Below are positions 7,896 through 16,300 of a DNA stretch of 41,361 nucleotides, piece after piece (the stretch's first letter is position 1; the number at the start of each line of letters is the position of its first letter). Below the pieces are notes generated by a model. That model ran no database searches. It saw only the letters and a program-made list of their open reading frames with translations, and was not told where the DNA came from. A program made the translations under genes and the position numbers. Source of the stretch: Candidatus Poribacteria bacterium (GTDB taxonomy: Bacteria; Poribacteria; WGA-4E; WGA-3G); assembly GCA_021295735.1 (NCBI GenBank), contig JAGWBU010000017.1:1-41361 (forward strand), written 5' to 3'.

Positions 7896-8981
7896 ATGGC
7901 TATCCGCGTAGGTATTGTTGGGACAGGTGGTATTTCGCGTGCACATCACAGAGCTTACACGAAAGTAGGGGGATTTGAGATCGTCGCGGTATGCGACATT
8001 ATTGGTGAAAAAGCGCAACAAGCTGCGGAAAACTGGGGTGTTCCAAAAAAGAATGTCTTCACAAGTTACAACAAGATGCTTGAAATGGATGAGATTGACA
8101 CAGTGAGCGTCTGTACATATAACCAAGCACATCGGCAACCCACCGTCGCTGCGTTGAACGCGGGTAAACACGTCTTCTGTGAAAAACCGATGGCAGCGAC
8201 ACTCGCGGATGCGACCGCGATGGTGCGTGCAGCGAAAGCGTCAGGCAAAATACTGCAGATCGGGTTAAAAAGCGCGTTTACGCCAAAGCTTCAATTTGCC
8301 AAAAAAGTCATTGATCAAGGTATCATCGGTGGTATTTACTATTCCGAATCAGCAAGATGTCGGCGGCGAGGCAATCCTGGACGGACGTTTATCTACAAAA
8401 AGACAGCGGGTGCTGGCGCAATCGTTGACATCGGTGTTTATAACTTGCATAACTCGCTTTATGCGATGGGGTATCCGAAGCCTGTGCGTGTTTCTGCCAT
8501 TACCGAAGACTACATCTCAATGCAAAATCCGAGGTTCCGGGATAAAATGGATGTAGAAGAATTCGGTGCGGCGTGGGTTCGGTTTGAAAATGGTGGTGTC
8601 ATGGTATTTAAGATTTCGTGGGCAGTTCACCAAGACTCGCTCGGTGGCGTCTTCTGTCTCGGCAAGAATGCTGGAATATCTTTAGATGGACCGATCGTCT
8701 ATGCTGATTCCTATAGCAAAGAACTGCAGAAACTCGTGAAATCCGAGGGACTAACTGCTAAAGCCGATCCACCTGAAGGAATGACCACAATTAGATTCAA
8801 AGGATTTCCGGAGGTAGACGTTTGGGAAGCGCAGATGACTGCGTTCCGTGAAGCAGTCAAGACTGACGCTGTGTCACCGCTTCCTCCTGAAGGTGTTCTG
8901 CTTACCAATGTGATAATGGATGGTATTTTTCGCTCACATGAAAGTAAAAAAGAGGTGGCGGTGAAAGTTCCCGAAATTTAG
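7896..8981 (+). CDS. Gfo/Idh/MocA family oxidoreductase, tandem copy 1
   Basis: This 361-residue protein has the two-domain family layout: an N-terminal Rossmann fold (VGIVGTGGISRAH, residues 5-17, then VAVCDI) and a C-terminal substrate domain. The catalytic motif CEKP has its lysine at 97, and DIGVYNLHNSLYAMG holds the usual second active-site stretch. Such enzymes oxidise or reduce sugars, inositols or their derivatives with NAD(P) in the cytoplasm. A clean AAGGAG sits 8 nt before the ATG. The next gene is a close paralog: 82 of the first 100 residues are identical by hand count. Substrate unknown. Confidence 0.92.
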   Translation: MAIRVGIVGTGGISRAHHRAYTKVGGFEIVAVCDIIGEKAQQAAENWGVPKKNVFTSYNKMLEMDEIDTVSVCTYNQAHRQPTVAALNAGKHVFCEKPMAATLADATAMVRAAKASGKILQIGLKSAFTPKLQFAKKVIDQGIIGGIYYSESARCRRRGNPGRTFIYKKTAGAGAIVDIGVYNLHNSLYAMGYPKPVRVSAITEDYISMQNPRFRDKMDVEEFGAAWVRFENGGVMVFKISWAVHQDSLGGVFCLGKNAGISLDGPIVYADSYSKELQKLVKSEGLTAKADPPEGMTTIRFKGFPEVDVWEAQMTAFREAVKTDAVSPLPPEGVLLTNVIMDGIFRSHESKKEVAVKVPEI

Positions 8982-9029
8982 TAATATTAGTGACGAGTTT
9001 GTAACACTACTATTTACCCAATTTTTTCC

Positions 9030-9058
9030 TTGCATTCCAACAGAATATCCTCTAAACT
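9030..9058 (+). promoter_or_regulatory. Duplicated promoter of the second Gfo/Idh/MocA gene
   Basis: TTGCAT (9030-9035), 17 bp, TAAACT (9053-9058). The 40-bp block 9021-9060 equals 7821-7860 except for one C/T change, while the bases on both sides diverge. Confidence 0.6.
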
Positions 9059-9100
9059 AATTCACCGATACAATTGCATTTGTCATAAGGAGATAACAAT

Positions 9101-10186
9101 ATGGCAGTACGAGTAGGTATTATTGGTACAGGTGGCATTTCGCGTGCACACCGGAGTACCTATGAGAAAGTAGGCGGTTTTGAGATCGTCGCTGTGTGCG
9201 ACATCATCAAAAGTAAGGCAAACCAAGCCGCTGAAGAGTGGGGTGTCCCGAAAAAGAACGCCTTTTCAAGTTACAACAAGATGCTCGAAATGGACGATCT
9301 TGATGCTGTGAGTGTCTGTACTTACAATCAAGGACATCGGCGCCCGACGGTTGCGGCATTGAACGCTGGAAAACACGTCCTCTGTGAAAAACCGATGGCA
9401 GCAACGCTTCCAGATGCGACCGCGATGGTACGGGCAGCAAAGGAATCGGGAAAAATCTTACAAATCGGTCTCAATCCAACGTTTGATCCGAGGCTCCAAT
9501 TTGCAAGGAAGGTATATGACGAAGGATTACTTGGCGATATCTATTACTCTGAATCCGCTGGGTGCAGACGGCGTGGGAATCCGGGACACACGTTCATCTA
9601 CAAAAAGACAGCAGGCGCGGGGGCAACTGTTGATATCGGTGTCTACAACATGCATCGTTCGCTGTTTGCGATGGGGTATCCGAAGCCTGTACGTGTCTCT
9701 GCTATTACTGAAGACTACATTTCAATGCAAGATCCAAGGTTTAAGGACAAAATGGATGTAGAAGAGTTCGGTGTGGCATGGGTCCGATTTGAAAATGGTG
9801 GTGTCATGGTGTTTAAGATTTCTTGGGCAGTGCATATAGATTCACTCGGTGGCAACTTCCATCTCGGTAGAAAAGCAGGGATTTCTTTGGATGGGCCGGT
9901 TATTTACGCCGATGCGTACGCGGGTGATCTCAAGAAACTTGTCGAATCGGAGGGATTAACAGCAGAACCGAACCCACCGGAAGGGATGACGACTATCCGT
10001 TTATCAGGATTCCCGTCGTCTGACAACTGGGCGAAACAGATGATCGCTTTCCGTGAAGCTGTCAAAGCAGACGCGCCATCACCGATATCACCAGAGGGTG
10101 TACTTCTCACGAATGTGATTATGGATGGTATCTTCCGCTCACATGCTGCAGGCAAAGAGGTTGCGGTCAGAGTGCCAGAGATATAG
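9101..10186 (+). CDS. Gfo/Idh/MocA family oxidoreductase, tandem copy 2
   Basis: Same 361-residue length and architecture as the gene before it: nucleotide-binding VGIIGTGGISRAH, catalytic CEKP with Lys 97, and DIGVYNMHRSLFAMG. The leader is also conserved (CATAAGGAGATAAC just before the ATG). Differences cluster in surface residues and around positions 18-22, and in the substrate domain (GLNPTFDPR in place of GLKSAFTPK), so it may act on a related but not identical substrate. Each copy has its own promoter, so the two could be expressed separately. The gene ends 43 bp before the convergent methyltransferase, with a hairpin between. Confidence 0.92.
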   Translation: MAVRVGIIGTGGISRAHRSTYEKVGGFEIVAVCDIIKSKANQAAEEWGVPKKNAFSSYNKMLEMDDLDAVSVCTYNQGHRRPTVAALNAGKHVLCEKPMAATLPDATAMVRAAKESGKILQIGLNPTFDPRLQFARKVYDEGLLGDIYYSESAGCRRRGNPGHTFIYKKTAGAGATVDIGVYNMHRSLFAMGYPKPVRVSAITEDYISMQDPRFKDKMDVEEFGVAWVRFENGGVMVFKISWAVHIDSLGGNFHLGRKAGISLDGPVIYADAYAGDLKKLVESEGLTAEPNPPEGMTTIRLSGFPSSDNWAKQMIAFREAVKADAPSPISPEGVLLTNVIMDGIFRSHAAGKEVAVRVPEI

Positions 10187-10204
10187 GACTAAACAGAAAC
10201 TTCT

Positions 10205-10228
10205 TGGCGAGGTCTCTGTGCCTCGCCA
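10205..10228. terminator. Hairpin between convergent genes
   Basis: TGGCGAGG (10205-10212) and CCTCGCCA (10221-10228) form a perfect 8-bp stem with an 8-nt loop, sitting exactly between two convergent stops (10186 and 10230). No strong U-run is attached, so it may be a REP-like repeat used as a bidirectional transcription barrier. Confidence 0.55.
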
Positions 10229-10229
10229 T

Positions 10230-11282
10230 TTACAACTTCCGAATCACAAAAATCTTTCCCTTTTTACCTCCCACATCAACGCTAATCCGCTGTCCTATTT
10301 TCAATGATTGTTGCTGTTTGAGCATCTTGTGTAAAACTGCAGGCTGCAAAGTTAGCAACACCATCTTCCCTTTAGGCTTAAGCGCCTCTTCAAACTGAAG
10401 GAGACATTTTTTGTATAGGTTCGCGAATTGAGAAGAATTAATGTTATTTTCAAGTATTGGTAGATAACAAACGATTTTGTCAATAGAATTCGGTTGTACG
10501 GGTAAGGACTGCGCATTCCAGTGGAAAAATTGGCGCGGTTGATGCCGCCTCCCAAAATTTTTCTGAGTCGCTTGTAATGCATCTTTAGAAATATCTCCAC
10601 CGATAAGATAACGATAGCGAGCTGCTAAAGCACGTTCCAGCAGAATAGTCCCTGTCCCACACATCGGATCTAAAAAAATATCGTTCGGATGCAGTTGCGA
10701 AAGCCACACCATGCCATACGCCAAGGTCGGCTTGATTGATTCTGATCTGCGTGCTTGTTTGCGGGAACGTTGCGCCATGTCAGACTTTGAAAGTTTGATA
10801 CTGATATAAGCATCCTGCCCATGCACCTCTGCCCAAACATCTAAACCCGAATTCGACTGAGTGAATTGCCAACCTCGGTCAATCAATACCCTTTCAACAA
10901 CCTGCTGCAAATCACGTTTTTGAAAATTGCGGAAACCGGACATCCGACTGATAACGCGAAACGGAATCCGTCTCCGCATACTGACACCGACTTGCCGACA
11001 ACATGCCAATGTGTCCGTAAAGTTGAACCGTTTGAGTGAACTCTTTATAGCCGTCAAAGAACTACGCGAACGCGTCATCTTCGGAATATGTTTTATCACC
11101 ACAAACAGATGCTCCGCTGTCCGCAGTGATAGTAAATCTTTTGGATTGCCTGAGTATTGAAAGACAATTCGTTGCGGTTTCCGCATGACGATTTTGAACT
11201 GTTCAGTATCCCCAAAGCGCGCAATGATTTCTTGGCGGGCAATGTTTTCCAGTCCCGCAGTGACAAAAATTGAATAGATCAT
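10230..11282 (-). CDS. THUMP-domain RNA methyltransferase-like protein (TrmN/Trm14 or RlmL-like)
   Basis: The 350-residue protein has an N-terminal ferredoxin-like/THUMP region (about 1-165) followed by a Rossmann methyltransferase domain. The SAM-binding motif is DPMCGTGTILLE at 205-216, and GGDISKDALQATQKN follows as the acidic motif II region. Related enzymes make N2-methylguanosine in tRNA or 23S rRNA. Motif IV, normally (N/D)PPY or NLPW/F, reads CYLPILEN at 272-279, so the expected Asn/Asp is missing; activity may be altered or lost. The start has AAGGGG upstream. It lies 10 bp behind the double hydrolase and is probably co-transcribed with it, although the functions look unrelated. Confidence 0.8.
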   Translation of the reverse strand: MIYSIFVTAGLENIARQEIIARFGDTEQFKIVMRKPQRIVFQYSGNPKDLLSLRTAEHLFVVIKHIPKMTRSRSSLTAIKSSLKRFNFTDTLACCRQVGVSMRRRIPFRVISRMSGFRNFQKRDLQQVVERVLIDRGWQFTQSNSGLDVWAEVHGQDAYISIKLSKSDMAQRSRKQARRSESIKPTLAYGMVWLSQLHPNDIFLDPMCGTGTILLERALAARYRYLIGGDISKDALQATQKNFGRRHQPRQFFHWNAQSLPVQPNSIDKIVCYLPILENNINSSQFANLYKKCLLQFEEALKPKGKMVLLTLQPAVLHKMLKQQQSLKIGQRISVDVGGKKGKIFVIRKL

Positions 11283-11292
11283 CTGTCCCCTT

Positions 11293-13548
11293 TTATGGCA
11301 GTGGCCAGTTTAGGTGTCGGTGCAGGAATTGGAATGTTTTATCGGAATTAATCTGATGTCCGCCATCAAAAAATTCAATTTCAGTTTTATCTGCTATACC
11401 GAGACGAACATAAAGTCGGCGCACTCTTGCGAATTCATGTGCAACCCACTCATCCGGTGCCACACCATCATCGTGCCCCCGTTCCACCATAAACGGACGC
11501 GGCGCGATTAACCCTGCCATCTCCGCATAGTTGAATGTATTTCCTAAGTCAAACTCTGGCATCTCATATTCGCCTGTGAACATATAGCTATACCGAGAAT
11601 CAAACGTGGCATTTTTGACAATCCATTCATTGAAATCAGCTGAGCAGATAGAACATGCGTATCTTTCAAGCACTGCTGGCACCCGCATCGCTGTTTTTCC
11701 GCCGTAAGATAATCCATAAAAACCGAGGCGGTTTTCATCAACGAACGGTAGTTCTGCTAACCAGTCAAGCGTGCGTTCATGTTGACGGATAATCAACGAA
11801 AAGAGCGACCATTTGATTGGATTTGCCTTACGTTGAATTACGCGGAAAGCATCCTGACCAATATAGGGGTTCTGTGGTGCGTAGGTGATAAAACCTCTAT
11901 CTGCCAGTTGTGCTGCGTAGGAGTGATAAACTGACTGAATTTTTGGATCGGCAGTATCCTGCGGTCTTCCCTCTAAGCCATGTTGACAAACCACAACGGG
12001 CCGTTGTTCCCCCGGTTTAAGGTCGTTTGGAAGTAGTAAGATACCGTAAGCAAAAACATCTTTCCAAACATCAAGCACAACTTCGTAGCCTTTCCATTTA
12101 GGTTCGTCATAAATCAGGCGGATTCTCGGATTGGCAGGCACATCAGGCGCGGGACACCGACCAATGACCTCATCCCAGAAATAGGTTTTAGCATCAACAC
12201 ATGTCTCTTCCCACTTTGCCAGTGAAGAAGTGTCAGTTTTATTCCAGAAGAATTCTTGCCGCCGCGTGGCTGCTTCTCGCAAAAAACGTTGCGTCAAATT
12301 GACGAGTTGCATGAACTGACGTTGTTGTCGTGCATCGTAGTCAAACGCCTCCGTTGTGTCTGATGTTAGTGGTAGGTCTTTGTCAATATGGGCATTTTCA
12401 ACGCCAAGACTCGTGAGAAAAGCGGTTAACGTTTCTGTAGAACCGGGTAAACCATCCTCTGGTGAGATTAGATGTATATTATCTGTGCACCCAAGTTCCT
12501 GATAAACGGCACGTGCACGATTAAACTCTGCATTTGCCGATTCCAATGGAGGTGAAACCAATTGTCCGGGTGCTGCCCCTCTACGACCGTCTCGTGCAGC
12601 TGGCGGTCCTGCCACCTCAGGTCCGCGACTCGCCTCAACGATTAACAATCGCGGTGCAATGAGACTCGCGATTTCCGCGTCCCCAAATTCATGGATGAGT
12701 CCCCATACGTTGCGATAAATCGGTTCGCGCCACACATCCTCACGCGACTGGAAATAGCCACTGACAACCGTTGCCTGAATTCGTTCATCAACGGCAGCAC
12801 TATTGAATGCTATCAGTCCACCTTCGCCGTAGCCCATAACGCCAATGGGTTCATCAAAAGAAGACATCCAGTCTACTAATGATAAGACTTTCTGCACCTC
12901 ATAGCCGATAATGTGTCGTCCCAATTGATATGCCATTCGGTAGATGAATTCACGATGCGGTTGATTTGTAAATGCACCGATTTTCGGATTACCAGAATAG
13001 GTATCCTCACGATTGATAAGCATCGGAATCACAACCCGACACCCAGCACTTGCTAAATGTCTGGCAAACTGCGCTTCAGGTGGGAGTTCGTCGGTTACAC
13101 CTGCAATCATCTCTGGCGTCCAATCCGCATCCGGCAATGCGATGACCTGAGCCACAACCGGGACGTTGTCATTCGGTTCTAACAGCAATCCTTCACCTTC
13201 TATCTCATCAAAAACTTGCCACCTAACACGGGATAAGGTGTTATTCTCCCCTTTTGCGATGTGCGCGGGGCTTTTTGTTGTTCCGAGATATGAAAGTGCT
13301 TCAATCGGTAAGCGTTCGTCATAACACCCAATCTGCTTCCTGAAACGTTGTCTGTTCGGTTCAACAGATTCGGTGTATGCTGCGTGGGAACTATAATCCC
13401 GATTCCACAACGTTTCACGTTTTTCTGCTGCAATTTCTATGGCGCGGGTTACATAGTTATCTAAATCTTCTACCATTTGTGCGGCAAGATCACCTTCAAC
13501 TGTTAATGATGCCGTGCCTTGTAATTCTGACGCGTGATTTTTTGACAT
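11293..13548 (-). CDS. Tandem alpha/beta-hydrolase protein (acetyl xylan esterase / dienelactone hydrolase-like)
   Basis: About 751 residues with two successive alpha/beta-hydrolase domains. Numbering from an alternative GTG at 13560, the C-terminal domain has an intact nucleophile elbow (GLSYGG, Ser 618), a following Asp-rich GHDDGV stretch and the GGHQIN histidine. The N-terminal domain has GYGEGG at 243-248, with Glu 246 where the nucleophilic Ser should be, so it is probably a non-catalytic copy. No signal peptide is seen. The C-terminal domain would hydrolyse esters, perhaps acetylated sugars. I favour the ATG at 13546-13548 over the GTG four codons upstream, but neither has a strong Shine-Dalgarno. 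It sits 54 bp behind the CoA-transferase in one minus-strand unit. Confidence 0.82.
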   Translation of the reverse strand: MSKNHASELQGTASLTVEGDLAAQMVEDLDNYVTRAIEIAAEKRETLWNRDYSSHAAYTESVEPNRQRFRKQIGCYDERLPIEALSYLGTTKSPAHIAKGENNTLSRVRWQVFDEIEGEGLLLEPNDNVPVVAQVIALPDADWTPEMIAGVTDELPPEAQFARHLASAGCRVVIPMLINREDTYSGNPKIGAFTNQPHREFIYRMAYQLGRHIIGYEVQKVLSLVDWMSSFDEPIGVMGYGEGGLIAFNSAAVDERIQATVVSGYFQSREDVWREPIYRNVWGLIHEFGDAEIASLIAPRLLIVEASRGPEVAGPPAARDGRRGAAPGQLVSPPLESANAEFNRARAVYQELGCTDNIHLISPEDGLPGSTETLTAFLTSLGVENAHIDKDLPLTSDTTEAFDYDARQQRQFMQLVNLTQRFLREAATRRQEFFWNKTDTSSLAKWEETCVDAKTYFWDEVIGRCPAPDVPANPRIRLIYDEPKWKGYEVVLDVWKDVFAYGILLLPNDLKPGEQRPVVVCQHGLEGRPQDTADPKIQSVYHSYAAQLADRGFITYAPQNPYIGQDAFRVIQRKANPIKWSLFSLIIRQHERTLDWLAELPFVDENRLGFYGLSYGGKTAMRVPAVLERYACSICSADFNEWIVKNATFDSRYSYMFTGEYEMPEFDLGNTFNYAEMAGLIAPRPFMVERGHDDGVAPDEWVAHEFARVRRLYVRLGIADKTEIEFFDGGHQINSDKTFQFLHRHLNWPLP

Positions 13549-13602
13549 GATTTTTCTCACTTATTCAAACAAAAGCACACAGGAAATTGCGTGTCTGTTT
13601 AG

Positions 13603-14790
13603 TTATATAATTCCTTCTTGTCTTAACTGTTCCATTTCATCAGACGACATTTTCAACATATCAGTCAATATCTCATCCGTATGTTCGCCAAGACCTGGTG
13701 CGGGAGCGTCTACATCTCCAGGCGTATCAGAGAGTTTAATCGGCACACCCGGTACCTCTACAGCACCCGTAACTTGATGCACGACTTGTGTTATCATCTC
13801 CCGTGCTTGAACCTGCGGATGACTAACAACCTTGTCAATCGTATTGATAGGACCGCACGGCACACCAATTTTTTCAAGCGCGTCAATCCATTCATCAGTT
13901 GTACGTTGCCGCATAATCTCAGAAAGAATAGGAAACAATTCGCTATGATTTGCTGTTCGTTCTGCATTAGAACTAAACCGTGGATCAGAGATTAGATTTT
14001 TCCGATCCACATGCTCACAGAATTTTGCCCACAGCACATCGTTTCCAATTGCAATGATAACATGTCCGTCTGCTGATTCAAACGCTTCAAATGGTGTGAT
14101 TGCTGGGTGCCGGCTTCCAAGCGGTTTTGGTATTTCATCTGTTGCAAAATAGCGAACGATTGCATTCTCTAATACTGCGACGAGGCTATCCAACATTGCC
14201 ACATCTACCAACTGACCTTTTCCTGTATTATTGCGATGGTGTAGCGCGGACAGGATACCGATTGTTGTAAAGAGCGCAGCGGTGATGTCGCTGATAGATG
14301 TGCCAACCCGTACGGGTGGTCCATCCGGTTCCCCAGTGATACTGATGATACCTCCCATCCCTTGAATAATCATATCATAGGCACCTTGTTGTGCAAAAGG
14401 ACCCGTCTGTCCAAAGCCAGAACATGCAGCATAAATGAGCGATGGATGTTCCGCTGCAAGTGCCTCATAATCTAAACCGAATTTTTTCATCGTCCCTGGA
14501 CGGAAATTTTCTACTAAAATGTCGCTCTGTTTAACGAGTTGTTTGAATATAGTTTTTCCACGTTCAGTTTTGAGATTGAGTGTTACACTCCGTTTGCCAC
14601 GATTTACACTCATAAAGTAGAGACTAAAACCATTCTTAAACGGTCCAAAGTTTCGTGATTCATCCCCTATTCCCGGTTGTTCAATTTTTATCACTTCAGC
14701 ACCGAGGTCGCTTAAGATCATTGTTGTATAAGGCCCCGCAAGCACTCGCGTTAAATCTAATACTTTTATTCCATCCAATGGCCCTGCCAT
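13603..14790 (-). CDS. CaiB/BaiF class III CoA-transferase
   Basis: At 395 residues it has normal family length. Class III enzymes move CoA between acyl-CoA and an acid through an aspartyl-CoA thioester; the catalytic Asp is D139 in the QQGAYDMIIQGMGG segment. Further family marks are LDLTRVLAGPYTTMILSDLGAEVIKIE at the start (first about 38 residues) and NFRPGTMKKFGLDY. AAGG lies upstream of the ATG. It heads the minus-strand unit with the double hydrolase and methyltransferase. The acid substrate (for example carnitine, formate/oxalate, succinate or 2-methyl acyl groups) cannot be read from the sequence. Confidence 0.93.
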   Translation of the reverse strand: MAGPLDGIKVLDLTRVLAGPYTTMILSDLGAEVIKIEQPGIGDESRNFGPFKNGFSLYFMSVNRGKRSVTLNLKTERGKTIFKQLVKQSDILVENFRPGTMKKFGLDYEALAAEHPSLIYAACSGFGQTGPFAQQGAYDMIIQGMGGIISITGEPDGPPVRVGTSISDITAALFTTIGILSALHHRNNTGKGQLVDVAMLDSLVAVLENAIVRYFATDEIPKPLGSRHPAITPFEAFESADGHVIIAIGNDVLWAKFCEHVDRKNLISDPRFSSNAERTANHSELFPILSEIMRQRTTDEWIDALEKIGVPCGPINTIDKVVSHPQVQAREMITQVVHQVTGAVEVPGVPIKLSDTPGDVDAPAPGLGEHTDEILTDMLKMSSDEMEQLRQEGII

Positions 14791-15097
14791 GTATTATCCC
14801 TTGCCTTCTAAAAGGTTGCTTTTCTGGTGCACACGTGCTAAAATGAAGCCAAACCATATATTAGCAGCATATAAGGTCTATGTCTATATGTTTTTGATGA
14901 AAGTCAGGATTATTAGTTTTCGGTTTTTCTCTAATATTTTTTCACATTTCTATAAACTATCTGTCCGTCGGGTAGAGCATTTGCGACACCCATAGGCGTC
15001 AATTTAAGAACATGTTTTTTGTTGAAGATTTGTAATCCCAATATTATGATGCTGGACACCTTCCGCATCGCTGGCGCTAACATGTGATCTACTAAAG

Positions 15098-15169
15098 CCT
15101 CGGAGAGGCGATAGGTGTATAGCAGCTGATATCTGTGTTTACCAAACCCCAGAGGGGCGAAAGGTGTAT
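15098..15169 (+). repeat. Two copies of a short hairpin repeat (CCYC-RGA-GRGG type)
   Basis: Copy 1 (15098-15120) is CCTCGGAGAGGCG followed by ATAGGTGTAT; copy 2 (15147-15169) is CCCCAGAGGGGCG followed by AAAGGTGTAT. Each starts with a 4-bp stem and 3-nt loop, and the C/T change in the left arm is matched by a G/A change in the right arm. It resembles a REP-like family I associate with poribacterial and planctomycete genomes. Confidence 0.55.
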
Positions 15170-15178
15170 CAGATACAC
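15164..15178. promoter_or_regulatory. Perfect 7-bp palindrome, possible operator
   Basis: GTGTATC-A-GATACAC lies 45 bp upstream of the ATG at 15224 and partly overlaps the second hairpin repeat. A symmetric site at this place could bind a regulator, but no regulator gene is adjacent. Confidence 0.3.
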
Positions 15179-15223
15179 AATAACCAGGGATGAAAGTATG
15201 ATGTCGCTTGAAGGAGAACATCA

Positions 15224-16300
15224 ATGGATAAACTAAAAATCGCACATATCGGGACAGGTAACCGTGGAACTAATACGTACCTTCCACTCATTGCCAAATT
15301 GAATGATGACTTAGAACTCGTTGCAGTGTGTGATGTACACGACAAAAGGGTTACGGAGCAGGGAGAAAAGTATCACGTACCTGCCTACACAGACACCGAG
15401 CAGATGCTGGAGAAGGAAAAGCCAGATATCTGCTCTATTGTTATCACACCGAGCAACAACCATGTCCCCGGACTTCTCTGTTCACAACATGGCGTGAGTT
15501 ATTGCACAGAAACACCAATAAACACTGACCTCAAACGCGCAGATATGATGATTGAAGCAGCTAAAGAACACGGTACAAAGTTGGAGGTCAACGAAAACTA
15601 TTATCGACGTCCATCTGAACGCATCAAACGTGCGATGATTCTGGAAGGTATATTCGGCAAGGTGAACTTGGCTTACAACGATTTCCACGGACACGGTTAT
15701 CACGGTATTGGTCTAATAAGGAGTTATGTCGGGTTTGACAATGAACCGGTGCAGGTTTACGGTTTTAATAAATCGTTTAGCGTGCAGGATCATGTGTGGC
15801 GAAAAGGACAACCTCGGCGTAAGAAAGAGGATTGGCTACATGCAGTCATTGAGTTTGCTGACGGCGCTGTAGGGATTTTCAACTTCACCAGTCTTTCTTA
15901 CGGTTCTCCACTCCGTGGATTTAAGGGAACAAAATTCTATGCAGAGCGCGGGATGTGTTTCCGTGATGATGCTGTAATCTTAAATGATGATGCGGACGCA
16001 CAACGACCCGTAACAATTACACGCAAAACGAATAACGTTGACGGTTACGAAACGCTCGCTGCCCTTGTTACTGACACCAACCCGGAAGTTGTTTGGGAAA
16101 ACCCGTTGCAGAATTACTCACTCAGTGATAGTGAAATTACTGTCGCATCGGAATTAATGAGCATCGCAAATGCTGTCCGAAACGATACTGAACCAGAGTA
16201 TGGCGCATACAACGGACGTAAAGACAGAGAAATTGACGTTGCTATGGGGCGCTCATGTGCAAATAACGGTGCACCTGTACCCTTTCCATTTGATTACTAA
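15224..16300 (+). CDS. Gfo/Idh/MocA family protein lacking the EKP lysine
   Basis: The 358-residue protein has the family N-terminal Rossmann motif (IAHIGTGNRGT, residues 6-16, then VAVCDV). Where family members have EKP with the catalytic lysine, this one reads YCTETPI, with Thr at 97. The following NENYYRRPSERIKR and FHGHGYHGIGLIRSYVGF segments differ clearly from the tandem pair at 7896-10186, so it belongs to another subfamily. Either the proton transfer uses another residue or the protein is not a standard dehydrogenase. AAGGAG is 7 nt upstream of the ATG. It appears to be a single-gene unit. Confidence 0.85.
   Translation: MDKLKIAHIGTGNRGTNTYLPLIAKLNDDLELVAVCDVHDKRVTEQGEKYHVPAYTDTEQMLEKEKPDICSIVITPSNNHVPGLLCSQHGVSYCTETPINTDLKRADMMIEAAKEHGTKLEVNENYYRRPSERIKRAMILEGIFGKVNLAYNDFHGHGYHGIGLIRSYVGFDNEPVQVYGFNKSFSVQDHVWRKGQPRRKKEDWLHAVIEFADGAVGIFNFTSLSYGSPLRGFKGTKFYAERGMCFRDDAVILNDDADAQRPVTITRKTNNVDGYETLAALVTDTNPEVVWENPLQNYSLSDSEITVASELMSIANAVRNDTEPEYGAYNGRKDREIDVAMGRSCANNGAPVPFPFDY

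Larger units (their letters stand above)
14791..15223. other. Intergenic region between divergent genes, with hairpin repeats
   Basis: This 433-bp stretch separates the CoA-transferase (minus) from the third Gfo/Idh/MocA gene (plus). A 104-codon open frame on the minus strand (14931-15245) has no family resemblance and runs through the repeats, so no gene is called. It contains two short hairpin repeats (15098-15169) and a perfect palindrome at 15164-15178. Confidence 0.6.

Noticed and set aside
14931-15245. Minus-strand open frame of 104 codons between the CoA-transferase and third MocA gene
   Set aside because: It runs through two hairpin repeats and overlaps the start of the plus-strand gene; no family resemblance or ribosome site.
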